From: JBCDKH01 sp964388485
GTDB lineage: Bacteria > Planctomycetota > Phycisphaerae > Tepidisphaerales > Tepidisphaeraceae
Direction: 5' to 3'
DNA length: 64,000 bases
NCBI GenBank assembly: GCA_964388485.1
Contig: CAYMAS010000013.1
Coordinates: 17,230-81,229, forward strand
Shown: positions 52,830 to 62,900 of the stretch, piece by piece
How positions within the stretch are numbered: the first letter of the stretch is position 1
Layout: every line of letters starts with the position of its first letter
The notes under the pieces: model-generated
Told to the model about the DNA's origin: nothing
Seen by the model: only the letters and a program-made list of their open reading frames with translations
Database searches by the model: none
Position numbers and translations under genes: made by a program

Positions 52830-54384
52830 ACCCGTTGCAGCGTCGGACCTCGTCGCGACTTCATGGCGGCGGGTGCACCCGTGGTCGGTCCTGTTCAATC
52901 TCGGCGGGATGGCGAAGTCCTTCGCGATTCCGCTCGCGTTCCTCGCCTTCGCGATTCTCTTCGGGGGCGGCGACGGACCAAGCCCGGCGTTGATTACGGC
53001 GGCGGTCGGGTTGGTCATCGGCGGCGTCTTCCAGCTCGTCTACTTCCTGACGGTCCGCTACCGCTTCGACGGCAATGATCTGGTCGTGCGGACCGGTCTG
53101 ATCTTCCGCAGCGAGCGGCGGATTCCGATGATTAAGGTGCAGAACATCGATCTCATCCAGAACCTGCTTCACCGGACCTTCGGCGTGGCGAAGGTGAAGC
53201 TCGAAACCGCTAGTGGAGCCGGAGCGGACGCATCGTTCAGCGTCCTGTCGCTCGAGGCTGTGGAGGAGCTGCGGACGCGGGTATTGGCGGGACGAGGTCA
53301 GGAGGCGGCACAAGACGAAACGGACGCGACGGATAAGGGTTCGCCGGTTCCATCGGCGGCAACAGAGGTCCAGGTGCTGCGTTTGTCGACCGCAGAAGTC
53401 GTCAAGCTCGGCCTGATGACGTTCCGCGGCATCGTCCTGGCGGCTGTGGTGCTGGCGATCGCCTTCGAGGCGGGCATCGGTGACTGGTTCGAGAAGAGCG
53501 TGGACGTCGATGAGGTCGCCAGCGGCATCTCATCGGCGACGGGAGGTTTCAGTCGCATCACGGGAGTTCTCGTCGCCCTCTCGTTGGTATTCATCGGCTT
53601 TGCGGCGCTAGCGGTCCTGTCCATTCTCTGGTCGCTGCTCCGCTTCCACGGCTTCCGGCTGACGCGGGTCGGCGAGGACTTGCGGGTCGACTGCGGGCTC
53701 TTGACGAAGGTCAGCGCGACGGTGCCGCGCGGGCGGATCCAGTTCGTGAGCGTTCGCGAGTCGCCGGTACATCGGCTGCTGAATCGCGTGACGGTCCGCG
53801 TCGAGACAGCCGGCGGGAAGGCTCAGGAGAATGGTGAGCAGCCGATTGGCGAGAAGTGGATCGCCCCGCTCGTGCCGACGTGGGATCTGCCGCGCGTTCT
53901 GGACGAATTGCGGCCGGGCCTGACGTTCGACGGCATCGAGTGGCAGCCGGTGGCGCGGGGGGCGTTGCGGCGAATGAGCTTCAAGGCAATGCTTTTGCCG
54001 ATCATCGTGAGCCTGCCGCTGATCTGGTGGCACTGGACGGCGGCCGTGATCCTCGCGGTCATCCTGCTCGCGCTCGGGCTCTGGTCGGCCCGTCGCGAGG
54101 CGGCGTACCGGGGCTGCGCTATGACCGACGACGGCCTGTGGTTTCGCAGCGGAGCCTTCACTCGGCAATCGAGCGTCGCCCCACTGTCGAAGCTGCAGAC
54201 GGTTCACTGGACGCAGTCGCCCTTCGACCGCCGCCACGGGCACGCGACCCTGCACGCCGATACCGCCGGTGCTGGACCGGCGGGTCACGTCATCGCGATG
54301 CAGTACTTGGCCGCCGATGAGGCGGAGCGATTGAGCGTCAGCCTCTACGGCGTCGTCGGCCGGACCGACTTCACCTGGACGTAA
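52819..54384 (+). CDS. PH-domain membrane protein (YdbT-like), tandem
   Basis: About 521 residues with three PH-type repeats (FRSERRIPMIKVQNIDLIQNLLHRTFGVAKVKLETASG; LTKVSATVPRGRIQFVSVRESPVHRLLNRVTVRVETAG; FTRQSSVAPLSKLQTVHWTQSPFDRRHGHATLHADTAG) and several membrane helices (ALIFGG-like, FRGIVLAAVVLAIAFEAGI, VLVALSLVFIGFAALAVL, MLLPIIVSLPLIWWHW). This is the YdbT architecture. ATG 52819 overlaps the previous gene by 11 bases, implying translational coupling. Confidence 0.87.
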   Translation: MPPEPVAASDLVATSWRRVHPWSVLFNLGGMAKSFAIPLAFLAFAILFGGGDGPSPALITAAVGLVIGGVFQLVYFLTVRYRFDGNDLVVRTGLIFRSERRIPMIKVQNIDLIQNLLHRTFGVAKVKLETASGAGADASFSVLSLEAVEELRTRVLAGRGQEAAQDETDATDKGSPVPSAATEVQVLRLSTAEVVKLGLMTFRGIVLAAVVLAIAFEAGIGDWFEKSVDVDEVASGISSATGGFSRITGVLVALSLVFIGFAALAVLSILWSLLRFHGFRLTRVGEDLRVDCGLLTKVSATVPRGRIQFVSVRESPVHRLLNRVTVRVETAGGKAQENGEQPIGEKWIAPLVPTWDLPRVLDELRPGLTFDGIEWQPVARGALRRMSFKAMLLPIIVSLPLIWWHWTAAVILAVILLALGLWSARREAAYRGCAMTDDGLWFRSGAFTRQSSVAPLSKLQTVHWTQSPFDRRHGHATLHADTAGAGPAGHVIAMQYLAADEAERLSVSLYGVVGRTDFTWT

Positions 54385-54409
54385 CGACGCAGCGGGTCGC
54401 TTCAACGAG

Positions 54410-55936
54410 TCACTTCAACCCGAGCCGCTCTTCGATGGCGGCGATGTGATCGACCACCTCGTTCTTCGTCTCGACGAGGTTGGTGATCTGACGTTGGGCG
54501 TGCAGGACGGTTGTGTGGTCCCGACCGCCGAAGTAGCCGCCGATCTCTTCGAGGCTGTAGTGCGTGTGCTTGCGGGCGAGGTACATCGACACCTGCCGAG
54601 GCACGACGATGCTGCGGGGCCGACGCTTTCCTTGAAGTTCACCGATCTTGACCCCGTAGTAGGCGCAGACGGCATCGATGATGACGTCGATCGTCAGCCG
54701 CTTGTCGCGACGGGCACGAGGCGAATCGCCTAACGCACTCTTGGTCAGGTCGAGCGTAATCGGCTGCGGCTCTCCGGCGACATGACCGTTGAGCGGCAGG
54801 CGGCTGAAGCTTTGGACCTTGTTCAACGCCCCTTCGAGCTCCCGCGTGTTGGCGTCGACTCGGCGGGCGATGTAGTCGAGGACCGTCTCGTCGATCACAA
54901 GGCCACGGAGCTTGGCTTTACTCCGAAGGATCGCGACACGCGTCTCGAAGCACGGCTTTTCAACGACGGTAACCAGCCCGCTCATGAACCGGCTAACAAG
55001 GCGGCTTGCCAGCTCCGGGATCTCGCTCGGCGCGGCATCTGAGGAGAGGATGATCTGCTTCCGCTGCTGCTGCAGCGTGTTGAAGGTGTGGAAGAATTCT
55101 TCCTGCGTTCGGTCGCGGCCTTGAAGGAAGTGGATGTCGTCGATGATGAGCGTGTCGGCACCGCGGAAGCGATTGCGAAAGTCGTTCATGTTGCCCGACT
55201 CGACGCTCGAGAGGAATTGGTTGATGAAGGCGTCGCACGACAGGTAAAGGATGCGAAGGTCCGGCTGGGCTTCGAGCATCTTTTGGCAAATCGCCTGGAG
55301 CAGGTGCGTTTTGCCCAACCCGACGCCGCCGTGAAGAAAGAGCGGGTTGTACGCCTCGCCCGGCTTGGTAGCGACGGCGATGGCGGCGGCTTGGGCGAGT
55401 CGGTTGTCGGGTCCGACGATGAAGTGCTCGAAGGTGCAGTCCGGCGAGAGCGGCGTCGACTGGAACGGGTCGCCGATCCGCCCGATCGGGCCGTTGTTGA
55501 CGTAGCCGTTCGCCGCCTCGTCTGCCCGGACGGTTGGGCAGTGAAAGGTGACGACGTTGAGCCGGTTGGTGATGGACTGAGCTGCCGCGTTGAACGGCTG
55601 CTGGCACTTGCCGGTGAGCGTGCTCAGCTGGCTTCCGCTCTGGCAGGTTACGTGGATCGAACCGTTGTCGAGCTGCCGGGGGACGAGGTCCTTGAACCAC
55701 GTGCGATTGAGTTCCGGGTGCGTCAGCCGGACGTGCGTGAGGATGCGGTTCCAGACTGCGGGATCAAGCCGCGAGCCGGGCCCCTTCGAGCCGCTATCGG
55801 CTGGCACCGCACTTCGATCGCGTTTGCTCTTGGCTCCCTGCAGTTCCTTCAAGACCTTCACGGGCTTCTTCGTCATCCGTGTGTCAGTATCTGGCGGCAT
55901 GTGGTCGCCTATCTCGAAGGCGTTGAAACTTGACAT
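54410..55936 (-). CDS. dnaA: Canonical chromosomal replication initiator DnaA
   Basis: A 508-residue DnaA. Domain I-like PAVWNRILTHVRLTHPELNRTWF is followed by FEHFIVGPDNRLAQAAAIAVA, Walker A HGGVGLGKTHLLQAIC near residue 200, Walker B LIIDDIHFLQGRDRTQEEFF, RLVSRFMSGLVTVVEKP and domain IV RRPRSIVVPRQVSMYLARK and FGGRDHTTVLHAQRQ, the normal signature. ATG 55936 has GGGAG upstream; the frame is open to 56245 but the extra part matches nothing. This is the likely functional initiator; the gene at 17598 is its paralogue with altered signature. Confidence 0.95.
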   Translation of the reverse strand: MSSFNAFEIGDHMPPDTDTRMTKKPVKVLKELQGAKSKRDRSAVPADSGSKGPGSRLDPAVWNRILTHVRLTHPELNRTWFKDLVPRQLDNGSIHVTCQSGSQLSTLTGKCQQPFNAAAQSITNRLNVVTFHCPTVRADEAANGYVNNGPIGRIGDPFQSTPLSPDCTFEHFIVGPDNRLAQAAAIAVATKPGEAYNPLFLHGGVGLGKTHLLQAICQKMLEAQPDLRILYLSCDAFINQFLSSVESGNMNDFRNRFRGADTLIIDDIHFLQGRDRTQEEFFHTFNTLQQQRKQIILSSDAAPSEIPELASRLVSRFMSGLVTVVEKPCFETRVAILRSKAKLRGLVIDETVLDYIARRVDANTRELEGALNKVQSFSRLPLNGHVAGEPQPITLDLTKSALGDSPRARRDKRLTIDVIIDAVCAYYGVKIGELQGKRRPRSIVVPRQVSMYLARKHTHYSLEEIGGYFGGRDHTTVLHAQRQITNLVETKNEVVDHIAAIEERLGLK

Positions 55937-56323
55937 GTCTTTGATCTCCCGTCCTTGGAATCTGTCCGAATGTGCTGAAGTTGTGTCGGCCGCCCCCGGG
56001 TGGCACCGGGTCGGAACCCGATGAGCACATGCGTCACCGTCTGCCCGCGCGGAGTCGCCGGGTGAGCAGTCGGAAAGACGCGTGTACGGCCGCGTCGCGA
56101 TGGGAGGAAAGGCGTCCTGATCAGGCGACTCGTCAGCGAGTCGATCAAGTCGCGTTTCGTCGTCGCAGGGGTTGAAGATAGTGACCCGGCGGCCCCTTTC
56201 AACCACGACTTTGGGCGGCATCTTTTCGTACTGCTGCGGCGTCACCGTACAGACGCCGAAGGTGTTGCGAGAACCGCCACCGGTCGGCTTTTTTCACGTT
56301 GCACTGAACCGACGTCACCTTTG
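55937..56323. other. Region upstream of dnaA-2
   Basis: About 390 bases between dnaA-2 and the uracil-DNA glycosylase gene. The dnaA frame remains open to 56245, but translation there is unlikely. One near-consensus DnaA box TTTTTCACG (56290-56298, one mismatch) was seen. No clear origin structure. Confidence 0.4.
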
Positions 56324-57223
56324 TCAAGACGACGGGGAATCTTCTTGAGCACGATCACCGTTGTCTCTCACACGCCTCATCGCCGCCTGAAGATCCTCCC
56401 AAACCGCGCGACGGTTGGCGATCGTGTAACTCCGTAGGAGGTACGCCGGGTGATACGTCGGCATCACATCGATGCCTCGCCACTGGAAGAACTGGCCACG
56501 CATCCTGCCCATCGGCAGCTTCAGCCCCAAGAGGTGCTGCGTCGCGGGCAAGCCGAGGGTGACGATTACCTTGGGCCGAATCCACTCAACCTGCCGGTGC
56601 AGATACGGCGTGCAGGCGGCGATCTCTGCGGCAACGGGCGTGCGATTCCCCGGCGGGCGGCACTTGACGACGTTGGCGATGTAAACATCGTCGCGACTCA
56701 GCCCCAGCGCGTTGATCATCTCGTCGAGCTTGTTGCCCGCCTTGCCGACGAAGGGTCTGCCGGTCAGATCCTCGTTCTCCCCAGGGCCTTCGCCGATGAA
56801 CATGAGATCCGCCTCCGGACTGCCTTCGCCGAAGACGGTGTGGGTCCGGTTCTGGTGTAGCGGGCACTTCTCGCAGCCTTGCACCTCTTCCTCATCGAGC
56901 TTGACGAGCAACTCCACCCGCTTCTGCCGAGGTGGCGGAGGCGTCTCGAACGGCGTTTCGTCTGCACCCTTGGCGGCGGCTTGTACCGGATTGCCGAACA
57001 AGTCGGTGGCGGGCAGAGCGGTCGGCTTCTTGGGCGGGGCTCGCTTGGTGGAAGACCGACGTGCCGGCGCTGCTTTGGCGGGCCGGTCAGGTGGTGGAAC
57101 TGGTGTCGCCTGCACCTGCGGGATCTCGTCGAGGATCATCGCCGTCGCTCCGAAAGCCGCCTCCGCCTTCAGAGCATTGTGCAACCGTGCGGCGGCGACT
57201 CGTCGTAGATCGTCTGACGACAC
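56324..57223 (-). CDS. Uracil-DNA glycosylase, family 4 type (Fe-S)
   Basis: A 299-residue enzyme that removes uracil from DNA. The N-terminal 110 residues are a variable, Pro/Ala/Lys-rich linker. Conserved: QGCEKCPLHQNRTHTVFGEGS with two cluster Cys, IGEGPGENEDLTGRPFVGKAGNKLDEMI, NVVKCRPPGNRTP and AACTPYLHRQ with the other two Cys, IVTLGLPATQHLL, and PTYHPAYLLR. These define the [4Fe-4S] UDG type (UDG family 4/SPO1 polymerase-related). The start is GTG. It is divergent from the deoxyhypusine-synthase-like gene. Confidence 0.9.
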   Translation of the reverse strand: MSSDDLRRVAAARLHNALKAEAAFGATAMILDEIPQVQATPVPPPDRPAKAAPARRSSTKRAPPKKPTALPATDLFGNPVQAAAKGADETPFETPPPPRQKRVELLVKLDEEEVQGCEKCPLHQNRTHTVFGEGSPEADLMFIGEGPGENEDLTGRPFVGKAGNKLDEMINALGLSRDDVYIANVVKCRPPGNRTPVAAEIAACTPYLHRQVEWIRPKVIVTLGLPATQHLLGLKLPMGRMRGQFFQWRGIDVMPTYHPAYLLRSYTIANRRAVWEDLQAAMRRVRDNGDRAQEDSPSS

Positions 57224-57260
57224 GGGACCAGCTTACGACCCGTGGCACCTACGGTCGCTC

Positions 57261-58385
57261 ATGAGTCGTGCAAAGGAAACCGAAGCCCAATACGCCCCGC
57301 CGTCGCCCCTGCCGCCGCGATCCGAACTGCTGGACCGGCCGATCAAGCACTTCGACATCAAGGCTGTCGACGTCCGGCCCGTCATCGAGCAGATGGCCGA
57401 CACCGCCTTCAGCGGCCGCGATCTTGCACGCGCCGCCCGCATCCTCGACGACATGACGGGCGACCGAGAGTGTGCCGCCATCCTCACCCTCGCCGGCAGC
57501 CTTGTCAGTGCCGGCATGAAGCACGTCATCGTCGACCTGCTCGAAGCGAACATGATCGACGCCGTCGTCTCGACCGGCGCCAACATCGTCGATCAGGACT
57601 TCTTCGAAGCCTTGGGCTTCAAGCACTACGTCGCTGACGACAAGTATAAGTCGGGCGTCTGGGACGACCAGCTCCGCGAGCTGATGATCGACCGCATTTA
57701 CGACACGTTCATCGACGAGGAAGAACTCCGCGTCTGCGACGATTTGTGCGGCGACCTCTGCGACAACCTGGAGATGCGGCCTTACTCGTCCCGCGAGTAC
57801 GTCGGCGAACTCGGCAAGCACCTGGACGGCGTCGGCGTCAAGGGCGACGGCCGAAGCATCATCCATACGGCTTTCAAGAAGGGTGTGCCGATCTTCCTGC
57901 CCGCCGCGGCGGACTGTTCGGCCGGGTTCGGCATGATTCAGCACCAGATGCGCCGCATGAAGGCGGGCCAGACCACCATGTTCACCCTCGACGCCGTCCG
58001 CGACTTTTACGAACTGTGCCTCGTCAAGGACAAGAACCCCTCGACCGGCCTGTTCATGATCGGCGGGGGCGTGCCCAAGAACTACGCCCAGGACATCGCC
58101 GTCGCCGCCGACATCTTCGGCAAGGAGCCGACGATGCACAAGTACGCCGTCCAGATCACCGTCGCCGATGTCCGCGACGGCGCCCTGTCGAGCAGCACGC
58201 TCAAGGAAGCCTGTTCCTGGGGCAAAGTCGACGTCGCCGAGGAGCAGATGGTCTTCAGCGAGGCGACGGTTGCGATGCCGCTCATTGCCGGCTACGCCTG
58301 GCACGGCAAGAAGTGGGAGGATCGCCCGGAGAAGCGACTCGTCGACGTGATCGAGGCGAACCTACCGAAGCACGCGGTGGCGTGA
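57261..58385 (+). CDS. Deoxyhypusine-synthase-family protein
   Basis: A 374-residue homologue of deoxyhypusine synthase, which in archaea and eukaryotes transfers aminobutyl from spermidine to eIF5A; bacterial relatives may act on spermidine or other amines (for example homospermidine synthase). Motifs: LTLAGSLVSAGMKHVIVDLLE, DAVVSTGANIVDQDF, FLPAAADCSAGFGMI, GLFMIGGGVPKNYAQD, VQITVADVRDGALSS and ACSWGKVD with the Lys (about residue 321) at the position of the catalytic lysine, then SEATVAMPLIAGYA. No eIF5A-like gene is in the window. The start ATG 57261; the frame is open earlier as a shadow. Confidence 0.9.
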   Translation: MSRAKETEAQYAPPSPLPPRSELLDRPIKHFDIKAVDVRPVIEQMADTAFSGRDLARAARILDDMTGDRECAAILTLAGSLVSAGMKHVIVDLLEANMIDAVVSTGANIVDQDFFEALGFKHYVADDKYKSGVWDDQLRELMIDRIYDTFIDEEELRVCDDLCGDLCDNLEMRPYSSREYVGELGKHLDGVGVKGDGRSIIHTAFKKGVPIFLPAAADCSAGFGMIQHQMRRMKAGQTTMFTLDAVRDFYELCLVKDKNPSTGLFMIGGGVPKNYAQDIAVAADIFGKEPTMHKYAVQITVADVRDGALSSSTLKEACSWGKVDVAEEQMVFSEATVAMPLIAGYAWHGKKWEDRPEKRLVDVIEANLPKHAVA

Positions 58386-58395
58386 TGCGTGCTCC

Positions 58396-58467
58396 GCGAG
58401 CCACGACCGTGAGGGAGCGGGTTCTGGTCGAACAACTGGAACCCACTCCCTCACGGTCGGGGCTCGC
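58396..58467. repeat. 29-bp inverted repeat between convergent genes
   Basis: Arms 58396-58424 (beginning GCGAGCCACGACCGTGAGG) and 58439-58467 pair in 27 of 29 positions around a 14-base loop. It lies between the deoxyhypusine-synthase-like gene and the convergent dehydrogenase gene, so it may end transcription from both sides, although T tracts are absent. It looks like an insertable repeat. Confidence 0.75.
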
Positions 58468-58483
58468 ATGTATATCAACCCGG

Positions 58484-59821
58484 TTACGCCTTCACCACGT
58501 TCCCACGCAAACCGTCGAGGGCGTTGCGGGTGTCGATGATCACCTTCGACCGTCGCGCGATCATTGGCCAGTCGATCACCTTGTGGTTCGTTGCCACCAC
58601 CACCGCGTCGTACCCCGCCACCACGTCCGGCGACAGGTCGACGCTCGTCTTGCTCACCTGGTAGTGCCGCATCGACGGCGTGTGGTCGACGTGCGGGTCG
58701 TGGTAATCAACCTTCGCCCCGAGCTCGTCCAGCCCCTCCATCAGCTCGAAGCTCGGTGACTCGCGTACGTCGTCAACGTCCGGCTTGTACGCGAGGCCCA
58801 GGATCAGGATGCGGCTGTTCTTGACGCTCTTGCCGTGAGCGTTGAGGGCGAGCGTCGTCTTCTCGATCACGTAGCTCGGCATCGAGCGGTTGATCTCGCC
58901 GGCCAGCTCGATGAACCGCGTCGCGTGTCCGTATTCGCGGGCCTTCCACGTAAGGTAGTAAGGATCAATCGGAATGCAGTGTCCGCCGAGGCCCGGGCCC
59001 GGATAAAAGGCTTGGAATCCAAACGGCTTCGTCTTCGCCGCGTCGACCACCTTCCAGATGTCGATACCCATCGAATCGAGTACGACCTTCATCTCGTTGA
59101 CCATCGCGATGTTCACGGCGCGGTAGATGTTCTCCAAGAGCTTCGCCGCCTCCGCGATCTCAGCGGAGTCGACCAGCACGATCTGAGCCTGGATCGCCTG
59201 CTCGTACAGCTCCTTAGCCAACTCGCCGCTGAGCGGGTCGATGCCGCCGACGAGTTTCGGGATGGTCGCGGTGGAGAAGTCCTTGCTGCCGGGATTCTCC
59301 CGCTCGGGCGAGTAACCGACGAAGAAATCGTCGCCGACCGTCAGGCCAGTCGCCTCGAACTTCGGCAGCATGATGTCGCGGGTCGTCCGCGGGTAGGTGC
59401 TCGACTCGAGGACGATCAACTGCCCGGGCCGCAATGTCTCTGCCACCTGTGACGCGACGTTCTCGACGTAGGTCAGATTCGGCTCTAGATGCCGGCCAAG
59501 CGGCGTCGGGACGCAGACGAGAATCGCATCGCAGTCGCTCAACCGCTGCCGATCGACGGTCGCGTCGAAGCGATCGCCGAGCAGCTTGCTGACGAGGGTC
59601 TCGCCCAGGTGCTTGAGATAGTTCTCACCGCGAAGCAGCCGCTCGACCTTCGCCGGATCCGCGTCAAACCCGATGACGCTGAATCCTGCCGCGTGAAATG
59701 CTGCCAGCAGCGGCAGGCCGACATAGCCGAGCCCGACGATGCCGATGACGCCGGATTTGTCGGCAATGCGGCGACGCAGGGCTTGACCGGCAGCACTGGT
59801 AGCGGGAGAAGACGAGGCCAT
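58484..59821 (-). CDS. Nucleotide-sugar dehydrogenase (UDP-GlcNAc/ManNAc or UDP-Glc 6-dehydrogenase)
   Basis: A 445-residue NAD-dependent enzyme that oxidises C6 of a UDP-sugar for polysaccharide synthesis. N-terminal Rossmann motif GIVGLGYVGLPLLAAFHAAG, FDADPAKVERLLRG, LVCVPTPLGRHLEPNL, ESSTYPRTTRDIM, VGYSPERENPGSKDF, GGIDPLSGELA; centre EAAKLLENIYRAVNIAMVNEMK; catalytic PGLGGHCIPIDPYYL with Cys about residue 281; C-terminal LGLAYKPDVDDVRESPS. The pattern is nearest WbpA/WecC-type UDP-HexNAc dehydrogenases. No polysaccharide genes adjoin directly; it is divergent from a surface protein. Confidence 0.93.
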   Translation of the reverse strand: MASSSPATSAAGQALRRRIADKSGVIGIVGLGYVGLPLLAAFHAAGFSVIGFDADPAKVERLLRGENYLKHLGETLVSKLLGDRFDATVDRQRLSDCDAILVCVPTPLGRHLEPNLTYVENVASQVAETLRPGQLIVLESSTYPRTTRDIMLPKFEATGLTVGDDFFVGYSPERENPGSKDFSTATIPKLVGGIDPLSGELAKELYEQAIQAQIVLVDSAEIAEAAKLLENIYRAVNIAMVNEMKVVLDSMGIDIWKVVDAAKTKPFGFQAFYPGPGLGGHCIPIDPYYLTWKAREYGHATRFIELAGEINRSMPSYVIEKTTLALNAHGKSVKNSRILILGLAYKPDVDDVRESPSFELMEGLDELGAKVDYHDPHVDHTPSMRHYQVSKTSVDLSPDVVAGYDAVVVATNHKVIDWPMIARRSKVIIDTRNALDGLRGNVVKA

Positions 59822-59994
59822 CCCCAGAATCTATCGCCCGACGCTGCCGGATGCCTTTCCAGCCACTCCAAAGGAACTGCGACGGCCGTTTTTACCCTCG
59901 CACGATTGCACAGATGAAGTAGGCTGTGCCCGGGGAGCACTTCTGCGACCGGGACATCGCCACACCCCTGCCGCCACCGCCTCACGACCGCCGA

Positions 59995-62900
59995 ATGCCT
60001 CAAAATCTCAGCTCCCGTCGCTCCCTGCTCTTCGAGCGGCTCGAAACGCGTCGCCTCCTGGCCGCCGGCGATCTGGCAACCGGATTCGGCTCCGGTGGGC
60101 TCGCGACCTTCGTCCTCGATACCGAAGCGTCTAGCCAGGGTATTCTCGATCTGGTCGTCACCGACACCGGCCTCATCTATGCCGCAGCCTTCTCTCTCAG
60201 CGGTGACGGCAGCAGCCGCGATGATTACATCCTCAGGCTCACCGACGACGGCCAACTCGACAGCGCCTTCTCCGGCGATGGTGTCCTGCTGCTCGCCAAC
60301 GATGCCGACTCCGCACCGATCGTCGACCTCGCCCTGACGCCTGACGACAACCTGCTCGTCGCGCGCAACACCGGCACCGGCGGCGACGTCATCCGCGTCC
60401 TCGCTGGCGGCACCGTCGACGAAGGCTTCGCCGGCGATGGCAGCCTCGAGCTCGGCTACGCCCCGCAGATCGCTATCGACGGCGACGTATTTCTTGCCGC
60501 TGGCAATCCGGCCGGTTCGCGGGACGCGGCGGTGGTCGAGATCTTTACCTTCAACAACGGCCAGCCCACGGTCGATGAGACGCTCGATCTCTTTGCTCGC
60601 GACCCCGAGCTTCTCGATTTCGACGTCGTCGATCTGCAGTTCGCTCCCGACGACGAGACCGGTACCGATTTCTACCTGCTCGGTGACGTCCGGCAGGTCG
60701 ACTTCTCTCTCGGCCCCTCCGGCAAGCCGCCGCGGTCGACGCTGCTGGCGTTCGAGGCCGATGGCGATGCGAGTTCCTCGTTCGGCGGAGGTGAGGCCTT
60801 CGTCAGCTTCGGCTCGACCGACGTCTTCTCCAGCGTCGGCCTCAACTTCGACAACGAAGGCGAGCCCGTCGTCTCCATTGGGGAAGACGATGCAATCAAC
60901 CGGATCGTCCGCTACGGCGACGATGGTTCCGTCAACCTGAATCGCGACTTCCGCTTCGAAGGACCGGTCGACTTCGGCACGCTGAACGAACTGCAATTCG
61001 CCGGCGTTGACGCGGGAGGCAATCTGGTGCTTGCCGGCTACTCGGGAGATGCCAGCGACGGCGGCACCAACGCGGCCGCGGCTCGGATCTTGCCCAGCGG
61101 CATCGGCGACCCCGACTTCGACACCGGCGGTGACGGCTTCGGCGACGAGGTCGGCAGTCGGCTCTACGACCTCGGCAGCGACGGCGACGTCGTTACCGCC
61201 GCCACCTTCGATGACAACGGCGATCTCCTCGTCGCCGGCCGACGCACCGACTTCTTCGCCGAGATCAACGACGCCTTCATCGCCAAGATCGACCTCGGCT
61301 CGACCCCGCCACCGCCGCCGCCCGGTCCGGACTTCGCCACCGTCGACAACAACACCCTCGTCATCACCGGCACCATCGACGACGACACGATCACCGTCGA
61401 CCTCGAGAACGCCGATCTCGTCGTCCGCCTCAACGGCAATGCAATGTCGTTCAGCTTCGGCAGTGTCAACGCCATCGAAGTCACCGCCGACGCGGGCAAC
61501 GATTCAGTCACCATCGACTCCGTCCTCTCGACACCGACCACCCTTCGCGGTGACGAAGGCGACGACACGTTGACGTCCGCCCAGGGTGACGATCTCATCC
61601 TCGGCGGCTCGGGCGACGACTCGATCGACGGCCAGCGCGGCAACGATGACCTCCGCGGCAATGACGGCAACGATACGCTCCTCGGCGGCCTGGGGCAGGA
61701 CGTGCTTGAAGGCGATGCCGGCAACGATCTCCTCGACGGCGAGGGCGGCGACGACGACGAACGCGGCGGTGACGGCAACGACACGCTGCTCGCGTCCGGC
61801 GGCGACGACTTTCTCGATGGCGGCGACGGCATCGACGTTGCCGACTACTCCAACCGCGACGACGCCGTCATTCTCCGGCCTGGGCTAGACCAAGCAAGCG
61901 GCTCCGCGGGTGAAGACGATCGTCTCGCCACGGATATCGAAATCTTCCTCGGCGGCGACGGCAACGACTTGATCGACCTGGCAAACGTCGACGGTGCCAC
62001 CGCCCTGGGCAACTTCGGCCGCGACACACTTATCGGCTCGCCCGGCGACGACACGCTCGACGGCGGCGACCTCGACGACGTCCTTCGCCCCTCCGGCGGC
62101 CGCGACCTCTACCTCGGTGGCGACGGCCAGGACACGCTCGACCTCGCTTCGCTCGACGACGGCATCACGCTCGACCTGACCGACACCGGCGACAACTTCA
62201 CGACCGAGATCGGCACCGGCCGCGTTGAGGGAATCGACCTCGTCATCGGGACCGACAAAGCCGACACCTTCACCGCCGCCAACACGACGGTCGAACTTCA
62301 AGGAGGCGGCGGCGACGACACGTTCCGCATCGAGTCGGTCGGCCCCGTCACCCTTGTCGGCGGGAACGGCTTCGACACCGTCGACTTCTCCGCCCTGCCG
62401 TCGCTCGACCTGACGTCTAACAGCGATCTTCAGGTGCGGTCGGATGTCGAGTCGCTCATCGGTACCAGCGGCGACGACGTCATCGACATGTCGAGTGCCA
62501 CCGGTCCCATGACCCTTCGCGGCGGCCTCGGCAACGACCGGCTCATCGGCGGCGACTTCGATGACGTTCTGTTCGGCGGCGAAGGTGACGACACGCTCAT
62601 CGCCGGCGCGGGCAACGATCGCCTCTACGGCCTGACCGGCAACGACGTCCTCGAAGGCGGCGACGGTCGTGACTCCCTCCGTAGCGGTGAAGGCGCCGAC
62701 CTGCTCGACGGCGGCGACGACAACGACCTGCTCCTGCCGGGCAACTCCAGCGATGAAAACGACACCGTTTCCGGTGGCGACGGCGGTGACATCGTCCACT
62801 TCCGCGAGTCGAACCAGAACATCTCCATCAGTCGCGGCGAGCAGGTTCTGAGCACGAGCACGCTTGTGGAAGACGATGTCGAAGTCGCCCTAGGCGGCGA

